Assembly: GCA_937995275.1 (NCBI GenBank)
Contig: CALKKN010000138.1
Coordinates: 1 to 7,542 of the forward strand
Reading direction: 5' to 3'
Source: an uncultured Lysobacterales bacterium
GTDB lineage: Bacteria > Pseudomonadota > Gammaproteobacteria > Xanthomonadales > SZUA-36
DNA length: 7,542 nt
Both the position numbers and the translations under genes were made by a program. Below, one piece after another: positions 1-4,862 of the stretch; position 1 is the stretch's first letter; each line of letters begins with the position of its first letter. The notes below the pieces were generated by a model. It was not told where the DNA came from. It was given only the letters and a program-made list of their open reading frames with translations, and searched no databases.

Positions 1-350
1 AAGAGATCGGGGTTCATCGCCGTCTGCTGGCCTTCTATCTCCCCCTGTTTGAGCAACTGGCCCTTGAGGATCTGCCCCGGCGGGATGGTCTCGACGTAGA
101 CCGTTTTGATATCCGGGTGTTTGGACTGGAAGTCCCCGATCAGCTCTTCCATGACCATGAACTGATTGCCCGCCAGGTACATGACGAGATCGGCCGTATA
201 GGAATCGCCGATGGCGCCCATGACGACGGTGCCGTCGCTGTGAAAGGTCCGGTAGTCGGCGCCGTGGCCGGCGTCGCCGGGTTCGGCCGCATACAGCTGC
301 GCGGTTAGTAACAAGGCCAGTGCGGCCACAATATTTGCCAGTTTCTTCAT
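1..350 (-). CDS. Periplasmic solute-binding protein, ModA-like (N-terminal part, runs off window)
   Basis: Only the first 116 codons are in the window; the 3' end lies beyond base 1. The peptide opens with a Sec signal peptide (KK, then a hydrophobic stretch of residues 4-16) with likely cleavage after LYA at residue 21. The mature part has the look of a type II periplasmic binding protein of the molybdate/sulfate-like ABC class: a first beta strand near VVMGAIGDSYTADL (42-55), then a helix and a stretch around HPDIKTVYVETIPPGQI (78-94), as in proteins usually labelled 'substrate-binding domain-containing' or 'molybdate ABC transporter substrate-binding'. The ligand cannot be read from this fragment. 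The start ATG at 350 follows a strong Shine-Dalgarno site (GGAGGAG) at 8 nt spacing. It lies 52 bp after the anti-sigma stop on the same strand, so co-transcription with the sigma factor operon is likely. In this context a sulfur oxyanion is a plausible ligand, but that is inference. Confidence 0.78.
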   Translation of the reverse strand, partial: MKKLANIVAALALLLTAQLYAAEPGDAGHGADYRTFHSDGTVVMGAIGDSYTADLVMYLAGNQFMVMEELIGDFQSKHPDIKTVYVETIPPGQILKGQLLKQGEIEGQQTAMNPDL

Positions 351-358
351 GTCAAAGA

Positions 359-365
359 CTCCTCC
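359..365 (-). promoter_or_regulatory. Strong ribosome binding site for the solute-binding protein
   Basis: The minus strand reads GGAGGAG, 8 nt before the ATG at 350. It is the strongest Shine-Dalgarno match in the window and fixes this start, which also gives a well-formed signal peptide. Confidence 0.75.
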
Positions 366-402
366 AGGTTCTTGGTATTGGCTGTCGCCCGTAACCGGGC
401 AG

Positions 403-1098
403 TCAGATTTTTTCGTAGGTCCAGCCCTGCTGCATCCTGAGCACGACGCGGTCGAGGGCCGAATAGTGGGTATTGGCCTCCGGCACCAACTGCACCCTGA
501 CGCCCTGCTCTTCCAGGCGTTTGATGGCCCGGCTGCAGGCGTAGAACAACACGTCCTCCTCGGCAAGCTGCCGGATTCGTTCGGCGAACGGCGTGACGTC
601 GCTGCGCAGCAGATTCAGCCCACCTTCGTTGGCGACGATTTCCACCCGGCGCTGCGGCGAAGCGTCGGCAGCAGCCATGAGTTCGTCCGCCCGGTTCAGT
701 GCCATTTCCATGTGCTGCCGGTCGGAACTCGCCACGTGCAGCAACCACCGCTCCTGGCTGGCGGGGACGACCGACGCGGTCGCGTCCGGCCCGCCGACGG
801 GCAGACGCGCGGCAAACCACCCGCCGGCCACGCCGACGGCCAGCACCATAAGGGCGGCTGCAGCCAGGCCGAAGAGGCTTCGGCGCGGCAGCGAGCGCGC
901 GGGGCGCCGCTGCGGCTCAGGGGGGTCACGGTAGGCATGCTGAACCAGTTCCTTGAGCTTGCGGTGCTGGCAGAGCCGCCCGTCCAGCTCGGAATCCTGC
1001 TCGGCCCGCGCAAAGATCCGGTTCTCTTCGTCAGCTTCGAGTTCACCGTCGGTGAATGCGCAGAGCTGTTCGTCAGAGATCAAGTCGTCCTTTTTCAT
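403..1098 (-). CDS. Membrane anti-sigma factor with a C-terminal periplasmic DsrE-like domain
   Basis: The protein has 231 residues. Residues 1-56 resemble the short cytoplasmic anti-sigma domain of ECF systems (DEQLCAFTDGELEADEE, then a charged helical stretch) but lack the HxxxCxxC zinc motif. A basic linker (62-74) leads to one membrane segment at about 76-98. Residues 117-231 form a DsrE/DsrF-like domain that aligns with the secreted DsrE protein at 1861-2313: VEIVA (152-156), GLNLL (160-164), RIRQL, FYACSRAI (186-192) and QGWTYEK (224-230). The family cysteine is Cys188; Cys13 and Cys43 lie on the cytoplasmic side. Positive residues before the helix suggest N-in/C-out topology, placing the DsrE domain in the periplasm. 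The start codon overlaps the sigma stop as ATGA and is preceded by AAGGTGAG at 9 nt, typical of a translationally coupled sigma/anti-sigma pair. The anti-sigma role rests on this arrangement and the short N-terminal domain; sensing by the DsrE domain is inferred. Confidence 0.85.
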   Translation of the reverse strand: MKKDDLISDEQLCAFTDGELEADEENRIFARAEQDSELDGRLCQHRKLKELVQHAYRDPPEPQRRPARSLPRRSLFGLAAAALMVLAVGVAGGWFAARLPVGGPDATASVVPASQERWLLHVASSDRQHMEMALNRADELMAAADASPQRRVEIVANEGGLNLLRSDVTPFAERIRQLAEEDVLFYACSRAIKRLEEQGVRVQLVPEANTHYSALDRVVLRMQQGWTYEKI

Positions 1099-1649
1099 TT
1101 GATTCGTCTCACCTTGGAAGGCAGGTCCGTACCGGCCCTCGCTTTGACGTCCAGCAGACGGTCGCGCAACGCGCTCCGCCCGCGGCTCAGTCGGCTCATA
1201 ACGGTGCCGACGGGGATTTCCAGAATTCCAGCGACCGCGGCATAGGAAAAACCTTCCAGGTCGACCAGCGTCACGACCTGGCGCTGGGCGAGCGGCAGGG
1301 TGCCCACGGCCTTCCGGACCCGCTGCGCGACCTGGTCTTTCTGGGTCGCGTGCTCCGGTGTCCACTGTTCGATCCCCGGCGGCATGTCGCCACAGGTTAC
1401 TTCGCGCCGCACGCGATGGTGGTCCGCCAGGCAGTTCGCCATGATGCGGAACAGCCATGCGTCGGCCGCCTCGATGTCGCGCAGGTGTTTTTGCTTGCGC
1501 AGCGCCTGATAGCAGGTCTGCTGCACCAGGTCGTCCGCCAGCGTCGGGTCGTGCGTCCAGGAGAACGCCATGCGGTACAGCCGGTTCCGGCTGTTGGCAA
1601 GAATGCTCCTGAACAGTCTTTTCTGATTGATCCCGGCCAGTACCCTCAT
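1095..1649 (-). CDS. ECF-family RNA polymerase sigma factor (sigma-70 family, RpoE-like)
   Basis: The protein has 184 residues, the normal size for an ECF sigma factor. Region 2 spans about 15-82: it has the DPTLADDLVQQTCYQAL core (34-49) and a promoter-melting helix AWLFRIMANCLADHHR (64-79). A variable linker (about 83-108) follows. Region 4 is about 112-168 and contains LPLAQRQVVTLVDLEGFSY and the helix-turn-helix around AVAGILEIPVGTVMSRLSRG (138-157), which reads the -35 element. No extra C-terminal domain is present. The stop codon overlaps the start of the anti-sigma gene by 4 bases, so the two are co-expressed. An ECF-type promoter (GGAAT-N17-CGTCT) lies about 45-70 bp upstream of the start, suggesting autoregulation. 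The ATG at 1649 has only a weak GGGGCG ribosome site, but it gives the expected lead-in to region 2. Confidence 0.94.
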   Translation of the reverse strand: MRVLAGINQKRLFRSILANSRNRLYRMAFSWTHDPTLADDLVQQTCYQALRKQKHLRDIEAADAWLFRIMANCLADHHRVRREVTCGDMPPGIEQWTPEHATQKDQVAQRVRKAVGTLPLAQRQVVTLVDLEGFSYAAVAGILEIPVGTVMSRLSRGRSALRDRLLDVKARAGTDLPSKVRRIK

Positions 1650-1693
1650 CCAATCGCCCCGTGGTCGTTTTCTGGTTTGGAACTACTCTACCA

Positions 1694-1720
1694 AGACGGC
1701 CCCGGGGCCGCATTTATTCC
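1694..1720 (-). promoter_or_regulatory. Putative ECF-type promoter of the sigma/anti-sigma operon
   Basis: On the minus strand GGAATAAA (1720-1713) is a classic ECF -35 element. It is followed, 17 nt after GGAAT, by CGTCT (1698-1694), a typical ECF -10. Predicted transcription would start near 1685, leaving a leader of about 35 nt before the ATG at 1649. The position directly before an ECF sigma gene supports autoregulation. The spacer is largely a perfect GC palindrome, which is unusual. The call rests on motif and position only. Confidence 0.6.
1697..1710. repeat. 14-bp perfect palindrome inside the ECF promoter spacer
   Basis: CGGCCCCGGGGCCG is a perfect inverted repeat with no loop. It lies between the proposed -35 and -10 elements of the sigma promoter. 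It could be an operator for a dimeric regulator or simply GC-rich spacer; the sequence alone does not decide. Confidence 0.5.
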
Positions 1721-1727
1721 AACGGCC
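1717..1727 (+). repeat. 11-bp direct repeat, copy 1 (TTCCAACGGCC)
   Basis: This copy overlaps the ECF -35 element on the minus strand (GGCCGTTGGAA). An identical copy lies 112 bp away at 1829-1839, next to the DsrE ribosome site. Two exact copies within the one divergent control region suggest a shared protein-binding site or a second -35-like element. Confidence 0.4.
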
Positions 1728-1748
1728 GCCTTTTTTTTCGATATTGAC

Positions 1749-1775
1749 GGATTATTTTCGGCCTTCACCGCGTCC
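1749..1775 (+). promoter_or_regulatory. Possible ECF-like promoter facing the DsrE gene
   Basis: GGATT (1749-1753), a 17-nt spacer and CGTCC (1771-1775) copy the layout of the minus-strand sigma promoter (GGAAT-N17-CGTCT), with one mismatch in each half. A start near 1782 would give a leader of about 80 nt. No good sigma-70 pair was found: TTGACG at 1744-1749 has no matching -10. This is a weak motif supported mainly by symmetry with the other side. Confidence 0.3.
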
Positions 1776-1828
1776 TTTCTTACCGAGGCCGCCGTGCGGC
1801 CGGTCCGCGCGGGCTGCGTGGGCAATCG

Positions 1829-1839
1829 TTCCAACGGCC
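1829..1839 (+). repeat. 11-bp direct repeat, copy 2 (TTCCAACGGCC)
   Basis: Exact second copy of the element at 1717-1727. On the minus strand it reads GGCCGTTGGAAC, again like an ECF -35, but no CGTCT-like -10 follows at 16-17 nt. An operator is therefore a better guess than a promoter. Confidence 0.35.
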
Positions 1840-1860
1840 ATTTGAGACCAGGAGACCACC

Positions 1861-2313
1861 ATGAAAAACAGCTTCCACTCTTACCTCGCATGCGGGCTCG
1901 CAGCCTTGCTGGCGGCCATCGTAGCGCCCGCAGCCATGGCACAGGAGGAAAAACCGTTCGCCGAACACAAGTTCGTTCTGCAAATCAGCGACATGGACCC
2001 GGACAAGCAGACGCTGGTGCTGAACGTCGCCGGCAACATCATGAAAGCCTATGGTCAGGACCAGGCCGATGTCGAGATCGTCGCCTTCGGACCGGGGCTG
2101 AGATTGCTGTTCGAGGAAAACGCGAACGCCGGGCGCATCGAGGGACTGGTTCAGAGCGGCGTCCGCTTTGCGGCCTGCAACAACACCATCAACAACATGG
2201 GCAGGATTCTGGGCGGCCCGCCGGAGCTCAATTCACATGCGACGGTCGTTCCCGGGGGCATCGTGCGCATCAAGGAACTCGCCGACCAGGGCTACCTGCT
2301 GGTCAAGCCATAG
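1861..2313 (+). CDS. Secreted DsrE/DsrF-family sulfur-handling protein
   Basis: The protein has 150 residues. Residues 1-27 are a Sec signal peptide (hydrophobic core about 9-22, cleavage after AMA at 27). The mature protein is a single DsrE/DsrF-like domain: FVLQISDMDPDK (38-49), VLNVAGNIMKAYG (53-65), VEIVAFGPGLRLL (71-83), GVRFAACNNTINNMG (100-114), then a C-terminal helix and strand ending in GYLLVKP. Cys106 in FAACNNT is the conserved family cysteine and the only one in the mature chain. In cytoplasmic DsrE such a cysteine carries sulfane sulfur. The exact role of exported members of this family is not established. AGGAG lies 6 nt before the ATG. The gene starts a plus-strand series divergent from the sigma operon and is a paralogue of the anti-sigma factor's periplasmic domain. 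The porin begins 57 bp downstream, so co-transcription is likely. Confidence 0.9.
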   Translation: MKNSFHSYLACGLAALLAAIVAPAAMAQEEKPFAEHKFVLQISDMDPDKQTLVLNVAGNIMKAYGQDQADVEIVAFGPGLRLLFEENANAGRIEGLVQSGVRFAACNNTINNMGRILGGPPELNSHATVVPGGIVRIKELADQGYLLVKP

Positions 2314-2370
2314 AGTCCGGACAATACAGAACCACAAGCAAAGCACACCATAGTGACGGAGTTTAAAACC

Positions 2371-3726
2371 ATGACCATAACTACTTACAGGAAAGCGATA
2401 TTTGCGAGCCTCGTCTGGCTGACCGCGATGCTGGCATCCGGCACGGCGGGCGCCGCCAACTGGCTGCTGCTGCAGGGAACGGAACCGGATGGCTCGGCCG
2501 ACCTGGCGAGGGTCTGGGGATTCGTGCAGGTCCAGTACCAGAAAGACCAGAGCGACCCCGATGCGCTCGGGCGCTATATCCCGCCGAAGCTCATCGGGCC
2601 GAACCTCGACTCCCAGTCCGCCTTCAACGTCAACCGGGCGCGCATCGGCGTGCGTGGCGTCGCCATGCCGCTGGACAGCAAGATCAATTACTTCCTGCTG
2701 CTGGAAATGGGCAACAACGGCATTACCGAGCCGACCGGCTCATTCGCCAAGGCGACGGACGCCAGCCTCACGTTCAACCACATTCCCGGCGCCCGGATCC
2801 GGGCCGGCCTGTTCAAGTATCCCGGGGCCGAGGAGGGCTTGCAGGCCATCCACGTGTTCGACTACATCAACTTCACCTGGGTAACCCAGCAGATGCTGCT
2901 GGAACGGTTCCCGAACCGCACCTACTCGCCGAACATCCCTCCTCAGACCCTGCCCCCCGCAGAAAGCCTGCAGGGCTTCGACGAGAGTGTGGGCGCATTC
3001 CGCGACGTGGGCGTACAGGTCTTCGACGCGTTCAACTTCGGCGAGAGCTGGGAACTTTCGTACGCCGCCATGATCGGCAACGGCAACGGTCTGAATTTCA
3101 GCGACAACAACGACGACAAGGATCTCTACCTGTACGCCTCGCTGGAAAAGGTCTATGGCGGCCGGGGCCCGCGGCGGGAGGGGCTGAAGATGTTCGCGTG
3201 GAGCCACACCGGCGTGCGCACCGCCGATCTGACCAACGACGGCATCCACAACCCCGAAGATTACGACCGCGACCGCTACGGCGTCGGCGCCAAATACCTG
3301 CGCAACGGCATCCGCGTCTCCGCGGAGTACATGTGGGGCGAAGGAATGATCTGGCAGGCGCCGCACAACCCATCGTTCGGCATCGGCCCTGGCCAGGGCA
3401 ACCCCGGCGCCCCCGGCAACGGGGCCTTCGCCGAATCCGACGGCTACTACATCGAGGGCGGGTACCGCTTCCCCGGCACCAAGTGGGAACTGGACGCGCG
3501 CTATGACGTCTACAACCGGCTCGACGGCGACCGCTTCGAAATCCAGTACAAGCGCACCACGCTAGGGGTGCAGTACTTCTTCAATCCGCGGGTTCGCCTG
3601 GCATTCAACTACGAGTTCCGCAGCGGCGAAGCGAAGAATTTCCCGTCCGGCGCCGGACCGAATGCCCAGGTCGACGGAATCGACGACCGTATCGGGGTAC
3701 AGGTCACCGGCATCTGGTCGCAGTAG
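2371..3726 (+). CDS. Outer-membrane porin, OprO/OprP (phosphate-selective porin) superfamily
   Basis: With the start at ATG 2371 the protein has 451 residues, normal for this family. This start has GGAG 9 nt upstream; a GTG at 2353 is in frame but contains that ribosome site and lengthens the signal peptide without benefit. Residues 1-29 are a signal peptide (cleavage near GAA/N). The mature N-terminus (WLLLQGTEPDG, then ARVWGFVQVQYQ) leads into alternating-residue beta strands, such as FNVNRARIGVRGV (85-97), INYFLLLEMG (105-114), ARIRAGLFKYPG (141-152), YGVGAKYLRNGIRVSAEYMWGEG (303-325), and closing strands TTLGVQYFFNPRVRLAFNYEFRSGE and IGVQVTGIW. There are no cysteines. The chain ends in Gln, with Trp three residues from the end, instead of the usual terminal aromatic residue. 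Porins like this also occur in selenite/tellurite reduction operons (ExtI-like). Substrate is unknown; the neighbours suggest sulfur oxyanions (inference). Confidence 0.85.
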   Translation: MTITTYRKAIFASLVWLTAMLASGTAGAANWLLLQGTEPDGSADLARVWGFVQVQYQKDQSDPDALGRYIPPKLIGPNLDSQSAFNVNRARIGVRGVAMPLDSKINYFLLLEMGNNGITEPTGSFAKATDASLTFNHIPGARIRAGLFKYPGAEEGLQAIHVFDYINFTWVTQQMLLERFPNRTYSPNIPPQTLPPAESLQGFDESVGAFRDVGVQVFDAFNFGESWELSYAAMIGNGNGLNFSDNNDDKDLYLYASLEKVYGGRGPRREGLKMFAWSHTGVRTADLTNDGIHNPEDYDRDRYGVGAKYLRNGIRVSAEYMWGEGMIWQAPHNPSFGIGPGQGNPGAPGNGAFAESDGYYIEGGYRFPGTKWELDARYDVYNRLDGDRFEIQYKRTTLGVQYFFNPRVRLAFNYEFRSGEAKNFPSGAGPNAQVDGIDDRIGVQVTGIWSQ

Positions 3727-3748
3727 GTAAGCGGGCCTGGCAACCCTC

Positions 3749-3779
3749 CGGCGCCCCGGTCCCGGTGGCCGGGGCGCCG
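3749..3779 (+). terminator. Perfect 11-bp hairpin after the porin gene (possible terminator or attenuator)
   Basis: CGGCGCCCCGG (3749-3759) and its exact complement CCGGGGCGCCG (3769-3779) enclose a 9-nt loop, 22 bp after the porin stop. No T-tract follows, so a standard intrinsic terminator is not supported. An mRNA 3'-end stabiliser, a partial terminator or a processing site are alternatives. Confidence 0.5.
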
Positions 3780-3785
3780 TCGATT

Positions 3786-3818
3786 GCAGCCAGGGCCGAC
3801 TTGCGTCGGCTGGCCTGC
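3786..3818 (+). repeat. Second, imperfect hairpin in the porin-thioredoxin gap
   Basis: GCAGCCAGGGCCGAC and GTCGGCTGGCCTGC pair around a TTGC loop; the inner six bases (GCCGAC/GTCGGC) pair perfectly and the outer part contains bulges. Together with the hairpin at 3749-3779 it fills most of the 121-bp gap and may tune expression of the downstream thioredoxin and YeeE genes. Confidence 0.4.
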
Positions 3819-3847
3819 GAGACGGGTCTGCCAATAAACTCCCGGAG

Positions 3848-4858
3848 ATGATGACCTTGTCGAGTCGCACCAGGCCGCCCCCCCAAACGGTCAGCCACTT
3901 GGCGCTGGCCCTGCTGGCGCTCTGCCTGGGCTTCCCGGTTCAGCTCGCCGCCGAGGACCCTCCTGCGACGCGCGACCCGCGCGCGTACTTCTTCGCGCAG
4001 ACCTTCGGCGACCTGCCCGAGGAACTGGAGGAAGCCCGCGAATCGGGCAAGTTCGGGCTGATGCTGTTTTTCGAACAGGAGGGCTGCCCCTACTGCGAGC
4101 GAATGATGAAGACCATCCTGAATCAACCCGGGGTGCAGGACTGGTATCGCGAGCGCTTCGTCAGCATCGCCGTGGATATCAACGGTGACATCGAGTTGCG
4201 GGACGTTGACGGGATCAGCCTGCCGTCCAAGGTCTTCGCCGAGCATCGCAGGGTCAAGACGACGCCGACCATCTCGTTCATCGATCTGACCGGGGCCGAG
4301 GTTTATCGAAGGGTGACCATGGTGAGCGGAGTCGACGAATTCCTGCGGATGGGCGAATACGTTGCCGGAGGCCACTATACCGACACCGCCTGGAAGGACT
4401 ACGCGGCGCGGGCCGGCGCGGAGCGGCCGCCCGCGCCGGTGCCCCTGGCGCACGACTTCAGCGAACTGCGCGCGACAGCCGAGGCCGGCGGCCTGAACCT
4501 GCTGCTCGCCGTGACCCGCGAGGGCTGCCCCTATTGCGCGCAGTTACGCCGGGAAATCCTGGCGCCGATGATCCTCGGCGGGGAGTATTCGGGCCGGGTG
4601 CTGATCCGTGAGATGATGATGGAGCCCGACACGCCCGCGGTGGATTTCGCCGGCCACGACACAACCACATCCGCCATGGCCGCCCGCTACGACCTCAGCA
4701 TTACCCCGACCGTGATCCTGCTGAGCCCGGCCGGCCGGTTGCTGGCCCCACCGATCGTCGGCATCAACAACAGCGAGATGTACGGTCACTATCTCGATCA
4801 GGCCATCGCCACGGCGGCATCCGCCGCGTCGCCGGAAACGCAGGCTGCACAGGAGTAA
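3848..4858 (+). CDS. Exported tandem thioredoxin-fold protein, SoxW-like (two CPYC centres)
   Basis: The protein has 336 residues. An N-terminal signal peptide (hydrophobic core about 18-29, likely cleavage near QLAA/ED) sends it to the periplasm. Two thioredoxin-fold domains follow. Domain 1 (about 45-175) has CPYC at 80-83 and a cis-proline loop TTPT (138-141). Domain 2 (about 200-322) has CPYC at 227-230 and ITPT (285-288). Each keeps the paired cysteines and cis-proline needed for redox activity. The sequences resemble the SoxW/thioredoxin-fold group, whose members usually carry one domain. The likely role is thiol-disulfide or persulfide exchange; the partners are unknown. The start is uncertain: GGAG lies directly against ATG 3848 and only 3 nt from ATG 3851, while a TTG at 3857 has an ideal 9-nt spacing. 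All three keep the signal peptide. The stop lies 4 bases before the YeeE start, so the two genes form an operon. Confidence 0.87.
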   Translation: MMTLSSRTRPPPQTVSHLALALLALCLGFPVQLAAEDPPATRDPRAYFFAQTFGDLPEELEEARESGKFGLMLFFEQEGCPYCERMMKTILNQPGVQDWYRERFVSIAVDINGDIELRDVDGISLPSKVFAEHRRVKTTPTISFIDLTGAEVYRRVTMVSGVDEFLRMGEYVAGGHYTDTAWKDYAARAGAERPPAPVPLAHDFSELRATAEAGGLNLLLAVTREGCPYCAQLRREILAPMILGGEYSGRVLIREMMMEPDTPAVDFAGHDTTTSAMAARYDLSITPTVILLSPAGRLLAPPIVGINNSEMYGHYLDQAIATAASAASPETQAAQE

Positions 4859-4862
4859 AACG

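Noticed and set aside
387..400. Small hairpin GCCCG-TAAC-CGGGC just after the anti-sigma stop as a terminator.
   Set aside because: The stem has only 5 bp and no T-tract follows on the minus strand; read-through to the binding-protein gene is more likely.
1679..1700. GGAAC on the plus strand at 1679-1683 as an ECF -35 for the DsrE gene.
   Set aside because: No CGTCT-like or GTC -10 element occurs at 16-18 nt; the pair at 1749/1771 fits better.
1099..1713. The anti-sigma reading frame stays open for another 205 codons upstream, giving a 436-residue frame with a start at 1713.
   Set aside because: That stretch is the sigma gene read in another frame; it is rich in Arg/Pro/Gly with no recognisable domain. 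The ATGA overlap and ribosome site place the true start at 1098.
1717..1738. T8 run after a GC-rich segment (GGCCGCC then eight T) as an intrinsic terminator.
   Set aside because: No stable stem directly precedes the T-run, and the site lies in a divergent promoter region where no plus-strand gene ends.
349..2366. Long plus-strand frames (349-1245 and 1056-2366) over the sigma/anti-sigma genes.
   Set aside because: They are antisense to well-supported genes and show low-complexity composition typical of GC-rich shadow frames; the second also runs into the DsrE gene in a different frame.
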